Of a stretch of 64,000 bases of DNA, positions 26,662 through 35,001 are shown piece by piece. The notes under the pieces are model-generated. The model was not told the origin of the DNA, searched no databases, and saw nothing but the letters and a program-made list of their open reading frames with translations. This DNA is from Marivita sp. XM-24bin2 (GTDB lineage Bacteria; Pseudomonadota; Alphaproteobacteria; Rhodobacterales; Rhodobacteraceae): the NCBI GenBank assembly GCA_003149565.1, contig QCWH01000008.1:29877-93876 (forward strand). Direction: 5' to 3'. A program made the translations under genes and the position numbers. Each line of letters starts with the position of its first letter. The stretch's first letter is position 1.

Positions 26662-27098
26662 TCCGCGCCCTCTAGTCTGACAACCCGCAGGTTCGTTACG
26701 CCTGCACGCGTGGCTGCGTCCATGACCGAGACCAAAGCCTGCATATCAGCGGCACCTGAGGGGAGGACTAGCACTCTGAGCGCGGGGTTGTCCTGCAAGC
26801 GCGTGACCAGCATTGCTTGCAGATCGGCAAGTTCCAGTCCCATACCGCGTGCGGTCGGGATGCCATCAGCTCCGATCCGGATCATCAAAGTGCTTCCGAC
26901 GCCATCGGCTGCTGTCTGCGGAGCTTTGTCGGGTTCGCCTGATCGCTGTACGGCCGGTATCATGTCCAGATTCAGATAGGTTGATGTCACCATGAAGAAC
27001 ACCAACAGGATCAACATCACATCGATCATTGGCACCAGAGAAATCAAGGCTTTGGGAGCCTTGGGACGTGTCAGGGTCAAAGTGCCGGGGTCGTGCAT
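26658..27098 (-). CDS. ExbD/TolR-family protein (first copy)
   Basis: The 146-residue protein has the ExbD layout: a short cytoplasmic N-terminus, a membrane helix with the proton-carrying aspartate (PMIDVMLILLVFFMV, about 23-37) and a periplasmic domain ending in a beta-rich fold (LRVLVLPSGAADMQALVSVM). It starts 9 bases after exbB and ends 4 bases inside the second exbD. Confidence 0.87.
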   Translation of the reverse strand: MHDPGTLTLTRPKAPKALISLVPMIDVMLILLVFFMVTSTYLNLDMIPAVQRSGEPDKAPQTAADGVGSTLMIRIGADGIPTARGMGLELADLQAMLVTRLQDNPALRVLVLPSGAADMQALVSVMDAATRAGVTNLRVVRLEGAE

Positions 27099-27107
27099 GG
27101 CGTGCCC

Positions 27108-27731
27108 CTATTTCGACGGCTGATCCGCGATCAGCATCAATTGCGCAATTGCGCCTTCGATCATCTGCGCACCGCGTTCTGCCCGCCCCGACAAAAGCGT
27201 GGCGCCGACAGCGGCTGGGATGGCGACCAATAGACCTGCAGCAGTTGTCAGCAGGGCTTGCCAGATACCACCGGCAAGAACCGAGGCATTCGCCGCGCCC
27301 TCAGCCAGTTCAAGTTCCTGAAACGATTGGATCATGCCTAATACCGTCCCAAGCAGGCCGAGCAGGGGAGAAATCATTGCGATCAGTTCCAAGAGCCGGA
27401 TATGGCTGTTCATTTGCGCCAACTCTTCATTGCCGCGCCGCATCAATTCGGTCATCAGGGCCGGACCGGAGCGTCCCTTGCGCAGAGCACCGATGGCGAA
27501 TGCGAGAACTCGGTCTGCCGGTGCAGACCCGTCTTCCGCTGTGCGCTGGGCATCTTCTGGGTTGCCTGCTTCGAAACTGGCCAGCGCTCTGTCCCGAGTG
27601 GCCGCACCCTTCGTCACAGGTGCTAGCTGCGCGATCTTGTAGACAATCAACGCGAGTGAAAAGACGGACATAAATGCCAGCAACAGAATGATCGGTCCGC
27701 CGGTCCCGATATTCGCAAACGCGTCCAACAC
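27108..27731 (-). CDS. MotA/TolQ/ExbB proton-channel family protein
   Basis: The 207-residue protein has three membrane helices (about 12-34, 112-135 and 150-178). The family core is present (LLELIAMISPLLGLLGTVLGMI and AGGIWQALLTTAAGLLVAIPA). These proteins form the pentameric stator of energy-transducing complexes in the inner membrane. It is followed by two exbD genes and a TonB-position protein, and begins one base after the upstream secreted-protein gene, so all five genes form one transcription unit. No TonB-dependent receptor or tolB/pal lies nearby, so neither a classical TonB nor a Tol-Pal system is indicated. Confidence 0.88.
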   Translation of the reverse strand: MLDAFANIGTGGPIILLLAFMSVFSLALIVYKIAQLAPVTKGAATRDRALASFEAGNPEDAQRTAEDGSAPADRVLAFAIGALRKGRSGPALMTELMRRGNEELAQMNSHIRLLELIAMISPLLGLLGTVLGMIQSFQELELAEGAANASVLAGGIWQALLTTAAGLLVAIPAAVGATLLSGRAERGAQMIEGAIAQLMLIADQPSK

Positions 27732-27732
27732 C

Positions 27733-28155
27733 TTACTTCACCAGTGCGGCGCTGGTCTTGCTGCCCAATTCGAGGAATTCGAAACAATCTGCGTTGTCCT
27801 CGTTCTGCGGTTTGCATATGGGCATGTCGTGCAGGACGATCTCTGAAATGTCAGAGCAAGCGATTTCCGGTATGGCAAACAACTTGAGCGTTGTCCGCTG
27901 CACGGGCAGGGGCGCTGCATCGATCGAAAGCAGACGGTCAATCACACCGTTGCTGTCCAGAATAGCGAGGCTCATCTCGAAGCCCTCAAAGCTTTTCCCG
28001 GTGCCGTTGCGAAACAAAAAGTAGGCTTGGCACCCGCTGGGTTCGCCTGGCTTGAACTTGTTTAGTTCGACTGACAATGCCCCGGTTTGTGCCGTTCCGG
28101 CTGTTGCCACGGCGCACAGCGCTATTGATGACAGCCACGTAAGGGTTCTCTTCAC
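27733..28155 (-). CDS. Hypothetical secreted protein, first gene of the TolQR-like operon
   Basis: The 140-residue product starts at GTG with GGGAGG 5 bases upstream. It has a signal peptide (LTWLSSIALCAVATAGTAQ). The mature part is a predicted beta-sandwich with four cysteines (SGCQAYFLF, IACSDIS, MPICKPQ, ADCFEFLE), likely two disulfides. I do not recognise the family. No proper lipobox precedes the signal-peptide cysteine, so it does not look like a lipoprotein. It may be a periplasmic partner of the motor complex. Confidence 0.65.
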   Translation of the reverse strand: MKRTLTWLSSIALCAVATAGTAQTGALSVELNKFKPGEPSGCQAYFLFRNGTGKSFEGFEMSLAILDSNGVIDRLLSIDAAPLPVQRTTLKLFAIPEIACSDISEIVLHDMPICKPQNEDNADCFEFLELGSKTSAALVK

Positions 28156-28529
28156 ATTGACCTCCCGTAATGTGACCTGATCACGTCAGGTTCTTTCTGT
28201 TCGTCTTAGTATGAGCCTATCTCAACGGTTTGATGTTTAATGCATTTCTTTTGCTGTCCTTGCCGGCCATACGCCAGCGTGAGACAGCCGGGTTTACAAG
28301 TCAGCAAACGCGAAGTCGCTCATTCGGTCAAGTCTGGCCTCTCGATAGACCGCCGGTGGCGCGTCGCAATGCTGCGAGGGTTCTAATGATTGATTGGAAA
28401 AATGTTTGTCAGAGCGGCTGTTTATGGTGATGATGTTGCTGCTGAGCTTCGCTAATTTTGGGTTGGTTTCAGGTTTTTTATTTTCAAGCTTTTGATTTAA
28501 AATTAATTTTTTGGAATGAGAGGGATAGT
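28156..28529. other. AT-rich intergenic region
   Basis: This 374-base stretch separates the minus-strand TolQR-like operon from the plus-strand methyltransferase and T6SS genes, so it should hold divergent promoters. The last 90 bases are strikingly AT-rich compared with the rest of the window. No convincing gene, hairpin terminator or palindromic operator is visible. A 66-codon frame at 28230-28430 lacks a ribosome site and coding character. Confidence 0.5.
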
Positions 28530-29654
28530 GTGCTTGATGCAATAAATGGCCCTGGCGATGTGATAGCCGAACTCAATTCGTTCCGTGAGGCTTTTCGGAA
28601 ACAAATTACCGCCTTGGCGAACGAGGTTTTGAAGCGCAACAAGATGAACGCGCAATCGGTTGAGGCGATGTGCGCGCGCGTTGATGCCGGTCTTCGCGAC
28701 TACGCTTCTTTTTTGACCAAGGTGAACGGAGTGCGCCAAGCGCAAGAGGCGTCGACAGATGACCGGCATGCTCAAATCGATCTGCGCCGGGAATGGGGCG
28801 CTGCGACGTCTCGAACCAATCTGTTTCGTGTCGAATTGAACCAATGGACGTTGATGAAAAAACTGGTGCACGAACAGGTGGTCGCAAGAAAGAAGCGTGT
28901 TCCACTTTATCAGAAGCGCCGAAATGATGTGGCGGCGGCCCAGAGCGCAGCCAGTGACGCGGTTTTCGATTGGGTCCACGCCGCTCTGAATCGGGAAAAG
29001 CAGTCTGATGATGCCATCGAGCGCGGCTGTTTTCCTGATATCGCTTTGCCGAATAGCGAATTCCACGAACACCTACACGCGGCGTATCGTGTGCTCCTTG
29101 TACGCGCAAAGGCGCGGCCAGTACGGTTTCTTGATGTTGGGTGCGGCGGCGGTCTGAAGGTTCTGTCTGCGCTTAGATACTTTTCGCAGGCAGAGGGATT
29201 GGATTATCAGAAAAGCTATGTCGACAGTGCGAGCGCTTTGCTTGAACGCGCACAGGTCGAAGGTGCGAGCGCTTTTAAGGCTGATGCGCTGACCTTCGAT
29301 GGGTACGGCGACTATGACGTCATCTATTTTTATCGGCCGATCCAAGATCAGGACAAGATCATCGAGATGGAGCGGCGAATCGTTGATCAGGCGGCTCCCG
29401 GGACAGTCTTGATTGCGCCCTATCTTGGGTTTTGTGACCGCTTCGCCAGCTTGGGGTGCGGCCACGTCGCCGGGGATGTGTATCTTTCGAAAACGTCGAA
29501 GGCGGATGCGCAGCGTTGGCGGCGCGAGGCCGAACAAACCGGTCCCGCTGTTGCCTTGGCCGAGCCGGATCGCATGCCAACGATCTGGACGCCATTGCTC
29601 GAGGCCTCGCGCCAATCTGGATATGACATCGAGAGGTATGCGCAACCGGCCTAA
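28530..29654 (+). CDS. Class I SAM-dependent methyltransferase with long helical N-terminus
   Basis: A GTG start (28530) with GAGAGGG 5 bases upstream gives 374 residues; a frame opening at 28458 would add an AT-coded, hydrophobic stretch that looks non-coding. Residues about 1-175 are helical and charged, probably coiled coil. Residues about 190-300 form a Rossmann methyltransferase fold: motif I VRFLDVGCGGGLKVL, an acidic AEGLDYQKSY after strand 2, and YDVIYFYRPIQD in the motif IV position. The target is unknown. It lies 211 bases upstream of tssA on the same strand, at the border of the T6SS locus. Confidence 0.65.
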   Translation: MLDAINGPGDVIAELNSFREAFRKQITALANEVLKRNKMNAQSVEAMCARVDAGLRDYASFLTKVNGVRQAQEASTDDRHAQIDLRREWGAATSRTNLFRVELNQWTLMKKLVHEQVVARKKRVPLYQKRRNDVAAAQSAASDAVFDWVHAALNREKQSDDAIERGCFPDIALPNSEFHEHLHAAYRVLLVRAKARPVRFLDVGCGGGLKVLSALRYFSQAEGLDYQKSYVDSASALLERAQVEGASAFKADALTFDGYGDYDVIYFYRPIQDQDKIIEMERRIVDQAAPGTVLIAPYLGFCDRFASLGCGHVAGDVYLSKTSKADAQRWRREAEQTGPAVALAEPDRMPTIWTPLLEASRQSGYDIERYAQPA

Positions 29655-29865
29655 TCTGGAGGACCTGTTGAGCGGGCGAGCGAGGCTGTTCATGACAGCT
29701 CCGTTAGCGGTGCGCTTGATCGGGGCAAGATGTCCACAAAGAAATTTACGCTAGGTCACATTCTAATGCTGGATTTTTCGCAAAGACTTGATAACCTTCG
29801 TATAGTTTTGTTGCCCGAACGCGGGTGTTTTTGATTTATTTTTAAAGCTTCCGAAGGCTGCCACG

Positions 29866-30915
29866 TTGTCAGATATGCTGAAATCACTCGGTGAAGATGC
29901 GCCCAGCGGCGAGAATCTGGAGTATGATCCAGATTTCATCGCGATGGAGCTGGCTGGTCAACCCGAAGAAGAGCGCCAGGCTGGGACGGAAATCGTCGAA
30001 GGCAGTGATCCCGACTACAAGGACCTCGCAAGCAAGGCGCGCGTCGTACTTGAGCGGACGCACGACATTCGTGCGGCCGTGTATCTGGCCGACAGTGAGG
30101 TTCGTTTGAACGGGTTGTCCGGCTTTGCCGAAATGACGTCGTACATCCGTGGATGTCTCGAAGAGTACTGGGATACGTGCCACCCTCAGCTCGATGAGGA
30201 GGACGACAACGATCCGATGATGAGGATCAACGCAGTCAGTGGCCTCGGCGCGCGCTCGACGGTGGTCCGGGGGTTGCGCACATCTGCGCCGCTGACAAAT
30301 AGCCGCGTGCTGGGGCGGGTAACGCTGCGCGACATCGACATCGCGAATGGTGAGGCGGAAGCGTCTGATGATGAAACGCCGATGTCCTCGTCCGAAATCG
30401 ACGCAGCCTTCACGGATACGTCGAGTGAAGACCTCGAGGCCTATTTTGCCGCTGCGTCGAGCGCTTTCGAGGACGTAAATGCCATTGACGCGATCTTTCT
30501 TGAAAAGACGCCGGGCTACGGCCCGTCGTTGGAGGACCTGCAGAAGGTTTTGAGCAAGATCGTCAAAGTTCTGTCGAAATACGTCCAGGCAGATGCGCCG
30601 GAAACGATTGATGATGACCAGGGAGATGAGGCTGGTGTGGCGCGTCCAGCGGCCGCACGCGGCGGCGGTGCGCCCGGCTCAATCGAGACAAGGGCGGATG
30701 TGACGGCCGCGCTCGACCGGATCATGGATTATTACGCGCGGCACGAGCCGTCGAGCCCGCTGCCAATTCTTCTTAAGCGCGCCAAACGATTGGTCGGCGC
30801 CGAGTTTTTGGAAATCATCAATGATCTGGCACCTGAGGGTGTCGCAAACGTCCGGCTTATCGGAGGAGTAACCGAAGAAGAAACTGAGTCCGACAGCTCG
30901 TCCAGCGACTGGTAA
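29866..30915 (+). CDS. tssA: TssA (ImpA), T6SS baseplate/sheath assembly protein
   Basis: The 349-residue protein has the ImpA N-terminal domain, recognised by DAPSGENLEYDPDF near the start and by the EYWDTCHPQLDEEDDNDPMMR segment. It ends in a short C-terminal helical domain after an acidic, then Ala/Gly-rich linker (about 250-275). TssA proteins prime and cap tail-sheath growth from the baseplate. This is one of the shorter TssA types. The start is TTG with GAAGG 8 bases upstream; an ATG at 29875 is the alternative. It opens the long T6SS operon. Confidence 0.9.
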   Translation: MSDMLKSLGEDAPSGENLEYDPDFIAMELAGQPEEERQAGTEIVEGSDPDYKDLASKARVVLERTHDIRAAVYLADSEVRLNGLSGFAEMTSYIRGCLEEYWDTCHPQLDEEDDNDPMMRINAVSGLGARSTVVRGLRTSAPLTNSRVLGRVTLRDIDIANGEAEASDDETPMSSSEIDAAFTDTSSEDLEAYFAAASSAFEDVNAIDAIFLEKTPGYGPSLEDLQKVLSKIVKVLSKYVQADAPETIDDDQGDEAGVARPAAARGGGAPGSIETRADVTAALDRIMDYYARHEPSSPLPILLKRAKRLVGAEFLEIINDLAPEGVANVRLIGGVTEEETESDSSSSDW

Positions 30916-30994
30916 TGCAGGCAGCGCGTCGCGTCGCGCGGAGCTTTCGGAACCTGAAGAAAAATAAAACGCGAACAACAGATGGGGAATTACT

Positions 30995-31516
30995 ATGTCC
31001 AGTTCACAGAAGTTCATTGCGCGAAACCGCGCGCCGAGAGTTCAGATCGAATACGATGTCGAGCTCTATGGCTCGCAAAAAAAAGTGCAGCTTCCCTTTG
31101 TCATGGGTGTCATGTCCGATCTTGCGGGAAAGTCCGAGGTTGAGCAGCCCAACGTAGCTGATCGAAAATTTCTTGAGATTGATGTCGATAATTTCGACGA
31201 CCGCATGAAGGCAATGAAACCCCGCGCCGCGTTTTCGGTCCCCAATACGCTGACGGGCGAGGGCAATCTGTCCGTAGATATTACCTTTGAGAGCATGGAC
31301 GACTTTTCGCCGGGTGCGATTGCCAAGCAGGTAGAGCCTCTTCGCAAATTGATGGAGGCGCGCAACGAATTGTCCAACCTCATGACGTACATGGATGGCA
31401 AGCCTGGCGCTGAAGAACTGATTGCCAAGACGATGAACGATCCGGCACTTCTCAAGTCGCTGGCAGCACAGGCTGCTCCGGCAGACGCGGATGATGCCGC
31501 CAAGGACGAGGAGTAA
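30995..31516 (+). CDS. tssB: TssB (VipA), small sheath subunit
   Basis: The 173-residue protein matches TssB over its whole length, from SSQKFIARNRAPRVQIEYDV through LPFVMGVMSDLAG to the sheath-forming FDDRMKAMKPRAAFSVPN. With TssC it builds the contractile sheath around the Hcp tube. It ends 3 bases before tssC. TagJ, encoded three genes on, is known in other systems to bind the TssB N-terminus. Confidence 0.96.
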   Translation: MSSSQKFIARNRAPRVQIEYDVELYGSQKKVQLPFVMGVMSDLAGKSEVEQPNVADRKFLEIDVDNFDDRMKAMKPRAAFSVPNTLTGEGNLSVDITFESMDDFSPGAIAKQVEPLRKLMEARNELSNLMTYMDGKPGAEELIAKTMNDPALLKSLAAQAAPADADDAAKDEE

Positions 31517-31519
31517 GAT

Positions 31520-33013
31520 ATGGCTGAACAAGCAACCGAAGCCCAGGTCGAAGGCGGCGCAGCCGAGGCCTCTGAATCCGATTTCGCCAGTTTGCTCCAG
31601 AAGGAATTCAAGCCGCGGACAGACACTGCAAAGACCGCGGTTGAAACCGCTGTTCAAACACTGGCGCAGCAGGCGCTTGAAAACGCCAATCTGATTTCGG
31701 AAGATGTGCTCTTGTCGCTTGGCGCCATGGTCGCCGAGATTGATCGTAAGCTTTCAGAGCAGATCAACCTGATTATTCACCACGAAGAGTATCAGCAGCT
31801 CGAAAGTGCATGGCGCGGACTGCATTTCCTGGTGAACAACACCGAAACGGACGAGATGCTGAAAATTCGTGTTCTCAACATCTCTAAGAAGGACCTGCAT
31901 AAGACGGTTCGCAAATTCAAAGGGACAGCTTGGGATCAATCGCCGATCTTCAAAAAGCTTTATGGCGAGGAATATGACCAGATCGGTGGCGAGCCTTATG
32001 GCTGCCTCGTGGGGGATTATTACTTCGACCACACGCCGCCTGATGTTGAATTGCTGGGCGAAATGGCCAAGATCGGTGCTGCCGCGCACGCGCCCTTCCT
32101 CGCAGCGGCGGCGCCCTCGCTGATGAACTTCGAAAGCTGGAGTGAATTGGCGAACCCGCGCGATCTTACCAAGATCTTTCAGACGCCAGAATATGCCGGA
32201 TGGCGCAGTCTGCGGGACAGTGAGGACAGCAAATATATCGGCCTTGCGATGCCGAAGTTTCTTGGCCGCCAGCCCTACGGGGCCAAATCAAACCCGGTTG
32301 ATGAGTTCGCGTTTGAGGAAGACACGGGCGATGGCGATTCCAGCAAATTTGCCTGGGTGAATGCAGCTTATGGTATGGCGTTCAACGTGAACCGGTCGTT
32401 CAAGGAATATGGTTGGTGCAGCCGTATTCGCGGCGTTGAGTCCGGCGGAACCATTGAGGGCCTGCCCACCCACACGTTCCCGACGGACGATGGTGGCGTT
32501 GACATGAAATGCCCAACCGAGGTGACCATCGGTGACCGGCGCGAGGCAGAGTTGGCGAAAGCTGGCCTGATGCCTCTACTGCATCGGAAGAACACGGATC
32601 AGGCCTCTTTTATTGGGGCGCAGTCGCTTCACAAGCCGGCGGTCTATGAGGACCCAGACGCGACAGCGAACGCCAACCTTGGCGCACGTCTGCCGTATCT
32701 CTTCGCGACCTGTCGTTTTGCGCATTACCTCAAGTGCATGGTGCGCGACAAAATCGGATCGTTTAAAGAACGCGAGGATATGCAGCGTTGGTTAAACGAT
32801 TGGATTCTGCAGTACGTTGATGGCAACCCCGAGACGTCAGGTGAAGAAACCAAGGCGAGAAAGCCATTGGCTTCTGCCGAGGTGCAGGTGCAAGCGGATC
32901 CCGAGAACCCTGGGTACTACAAATCTCAATTCTTCCTCCGCCCACATTATCAACTGGAAGGCCTCACGGTGTCTTTGCGCCTCGTGTCGAAGTTGCCTTC
33001 TGAAAAGCAATAA
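31520..33013 (+). CDS. tssC: TssC (VipB), large sheath subunit
   Basis: The 497-residue protein is a full-length TssC. Highly conserved stretches are EYQQLESAWRGLHFLVNNTE (about 90-110), the YGCLVGDYYFDHTPPDVELL region and the C-terminal FPTDDGGVDMKCPTEV. The very end (FFLRPHYQLEGLTVSLRLVS) is the conserved sheath-core strand region. It is translated from an ATG directly after the GAGGAG that ends tssB. A hairpin separates it from hcp. Confidence 0.97.
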   Translation: MAEQATEAQVEGGAAEASESDFASLLQKEFKPRTDTAKTAVETAVQTLAQQALENANLISEDVLLSLGAMVAEIDRKLSEQINLIIHHEEYQQLESAWRGLHFLVNNTETDEMLKIRVLNISKKDLHKTVRKFKGTAWDQSPIFKKLYGEEYDQIGGEPYGCLVGDYYFDHTPPDVELLGEMAKIGAAAHAPFLAAAAPSLMNFESWSELANPRDLTKIFQTPEYAGWRSLRDSEDSKYIGLAMPKFLGRQPYGAKSNPVDEFAFEEDTGDGDSSKFAWVNAAYGMAFNVNRSFKEYGWCSRIRGVESGGTIEGLPTHTFPTDDGGVDMKCPTEVTIGDRREAELAKAGLMPLLHRKNTDQASFIGAQSLHKPAVYEDPDATANANLGARLPYLFATCRFAHYLKCMVRDKIGSFKEREDMQRWLNDWILQYVDGNPETSGEETKARKPLASAEVQVQADPENPGYYKSQFFLRPHYQLEGLTVSLRLVSKLPSEKQ

Positions 33014-33020
33014 TAGCCCC

Positions 33021-33045
33021 AGCGCAGCGGCTCAGTTGCTGCGCT
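33021..33045 (+). terminator. Hairpin between tssC and hcp
   Basis: AGCGCAGC (33021-33028) pairs with GCTGCGCT (33038-33045). No strong U-tract follows. It may be an RNA processing or stabilising element at the 5' side of the hcp message, or a weak terminator. Confidence 0.4.
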
Positions 33046-33105
33046 TCAATTCTCAGACCAACGCGGATGAATGATGCCGCATAATATTAAGAAAGGAAGA
33101 CCGTC

Positions 33106-33588
33106 ATGGCCGTCGACATGTTTTTGGATCTAAAAGGGATCCCCGGAGAATCGAAAGATGATAAACACAAGGATAAGATCGATGTTCTCGCCTGGTCCTG
33201 GGGCTGCTCGCAGTCGGGAACGATGCATTTCGGAGGCGGAGGCGGCGCTGGTAAAGCGAACTTCCAAGACATTTCGGTCACGAAATGGATTGATAAGGCG
33301 TCGCCCATTCTGATGACAAATGTCGCAACCGGCGATCACATCGCCGAGGGGACGTTGATTGTCCGCAAAGCCGGCGCGAAGCCATTGGAATACATCAAAA
33401 TCACCATGACAGATATTTTGGTTACGTCGGTCTCGACAGGTGGTTCGGGTGGTGAGGACCGTCTGACAGAAAACGTCTCTCTGAACTTTGCTCAAATCAA
33501 GTTCGAATACAAAGAACAGAAGAAAGACGGCAGCGGCGAAGCTGCAAAGGTCTTCGATTACAATATCGAGGCGAACAAGAAGAACTGA
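33106..33588 (+). CDS. hcp: Hcp (TssD), inner-tube protein
   Basis: The 160-residue protein is a typical Hcp, beginning MAVDMFLDLKGIPGESKD and containing IDVLAWSWGCSQSG, with the closing FEYKEQKKDGS strand. Hcp hexamers stack into the tube expelled by sheath contraction and also carry small effectors. There is no C-terminal toxin extension. AAAGGAAG lies about 6 bases before the ATG. Hairpins flank the gene, consistent with separate control of a very abundant protein. Confidence 0.97.
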   Translation: MAVDMFLDLKGIPGESKDDKHKDKIDVLAWSWGCSQSGTMHFGGGGGAGKANFQDISVTKWIDKASPILMTNVATGDHIAEGTLIVRKAGAKPLEYIKITMTDILVTSVSTGGSGGEDRLTENVSLNFAQIKFEYKEQKKDGSGEAAKVFDYNIEANKKN

Positions 33589-33608
33589 TCTTGCTTTCAG
33601 CTCTCAGT

Positions 33609-33632
33609 CACCCGCGCATGGTTTAGCGGGTG
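33609..33632 (+). terminator. Hairpin after hcp
   Basis: CACCCGC (33609-33615) pairs with GCGGGTG (33626-33632) around a 10-base loop, just before tagJ. It could protect the hcp message from 3' decay or reduce read-through into tagJ. Confidence 0.4.
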
Positions 33633-33671
33633 GCTGCCCTCTCTTCTGACTGCAAAGAATGGATCAGGAAT

Positions 33672-34505
33672 ATGCAGAACGCAGCAACAGACCTGCTCAA
33701 AGCGGGTGATCTGTCTGGTGCCCTTGCGAGCTTGCAAGACTCGGTACGCGCAAAACCGGACGATGCGAAACTCAGGGTTTTCCTGTTCCAGTTGCTGTGC
33801 GTCATCGGAGATTGGAAGCGCGCGGTTGCTCAACTCAAACTGTCGGCGCAACTTGATGCCGGTGCGCTGCCAATGGCGCAAACATACCGGGAAGCCATCA
33901 TCTGCGAGGTTTTCCGTGAAAAAGTCTTCGCGGGGGACAAGGACCCGCTGATCTTTGGCGAGCCCCAAGACTGGGTTGCGCTGTTGGCGCAGGGCTTGAA
34001 AGCGCTTGCTCAGGGTCAAGCCGAACGTGCAGCAGAATTACGGGAAAAGGCGTTCGAGAAAGCGCCTACAACCCCCGGCAGTCTGGATGGACAGGATTTT
34101 GAATGGATCGCTGATGCCGACATGCGGCTGGGTCCGGTTCTTGAGATCATCGTGAATGGCAAATATTTCTGGATGCCGTTCAATGTGTTGTCGAGCCTTC
34201 GGATCGAAGCGCCTGAGGATTTGCGCGACACGGTTTGGACAGCAGCTAACTTGACACTGAAAAACGGTGGCGAACTGGTGGGTTTGATCCCCACACGCTA
34301 TGCTGGAACCGCAGAGCGCGGCAGCGACGCAATGAAATTGTCCCGCGTGACGGAGTGGGAAGACCTGGGAAGCGACACATTCGCTGGTCTTGGGCAGCGT
34401 CTTCTTGCGACCGACACAACTGAAGTGTCTCTGATGGACACCCGCAATTTCCAATTTGCCCCGGTATCCGCGGATGCCGAAGGCGAGGTCGAGGTTGATG
34501 GCTGA
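33672..34505 (+). CDS. tagJ: TagJ (ImpE), accessory sheath protein
   Basis: The 277-residue protein is of the ImpE/TagJ family. The N-terminal part is TPR-like (LLKAGDLSGALASLQDSVRAKPDDAKLRV, about 6-34, read in pieces) and the C-terminal beta-rich part has WMPFNVLSSLRIEAPEDLRD and GLIPTRYAGT. TagJ binds TssB and is thought to help ClpV act on contracted sheath. The ATG at 33672 fits the family start; an upstream GTG at 33630 would add 14 residues. Its end overlaps tssE by 8 bases. Confidence 0.9.
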   Translation: MQNAATDLLKAGDLSGALASLQDSVRAKPDDAKLRVFLFQLLCVIGDWKRAVAQLKLSAQLDAGALPMAQTYREAIICEVFREKVFAGDKDPLIFGEPQDWVALLAQGLKALAQGQAERAAELREKAFEKAPTTPGSLDGQDFEWIADADMRLGPVLEIIVNGKYFWMPFNVLSSLRIEAPEDLRDTVWTAANLTLKNGGELVGLIPTRYAGTAERGSDAMKLSRVTEWEDLGSDTFAGLGQRLLATDTTEVSLMDTRNFQFAPVSADAEGEVEVDG

Positions 34506-34995
34506 CCGAACACTGACAGAGCGGCTCCAGCCGTCTATTCTTGACCGCCTCACTGATGACGCCCCAGAGAAGACGTCGGAAAATGCTTCTGACCGGGTGA
34601 TTGATATTCGCCGGTTGAGAGAAATCATTCAGCGCGATCTGGCCTGGCTGTTGAATACCGGAAATCTGGACTCGGAAATCGATACTGAGCGGTATCCGAA
34701 TGTTGCCCGCTCGGTTGTGAACTACGGCGTCCCGGACTCGACCGGGGATTTCGCGAATAAAGAGCGCGCTATTGCCGTACGGGATGCAATTCGCAAGGCG
34801 GTTGAGTTCTTTGAACCCCGTCTGATCGACGGAACCTTAAGCGTTGTCAGTCGCATCGATGATGACGAACGCGAGTCCACAATTGTGTTCGATATCATCG
34901 CCGATATGTGGGCGGAGCCCGTTCCGGCCGAGCTCTACCTACGCAGCCAGTTTGATACCACTACCGGCCATGTGTCGCTTGAGTACGGGGGATAG
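34498..34995 (+). CDS. tssE: TssE, gp25-like baseplate protein
   Basis: The 165-residue protein carries the gpW/gp25 lysozyme-like fold of TssE. Typical signatures are PSILDRLTDD near the start, RRLREIIQRDLAWLLNT (here IRRLREIIQRDL) and the ARSVVNYGVPDSTG loop. It forms the baseplate hub edge with TssF and TssG. The ATG at 34498 follows GAGG and overlaps the end of tagJ; a longer frame upstream is within tagJ. Confidence 0.94.
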   Translation: MADRTLTERLQPSILDRLTDDAPEKTSENASDRVIDIRRLREIIQRDLAWLLNTGNLDSEIDTERYPNVARSVVNYGVPDSTGDFANKERAIAVRDAIRKAVEFFEPRLIDGTLSVVSRIDDDERESTIVFDIIADMWAEPVPAELYLRSQFDTTTGHVSLEYGG

Positions 34996-35001
34996 TCTCG
35001 A

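Noticed and set aside
27733-28155. Possible TssJ substitute (small secreted beta protein)
   Set aside because: No lipobox in front of the signal-peptide cysteine, location in the TolQR-like operon, and four cysteines unlike TssJ.
28230-28430. 66-codon frame in the AT-rich gap
   Set aside because: No ribosome site, no recognisable domain and no coding-type composition.
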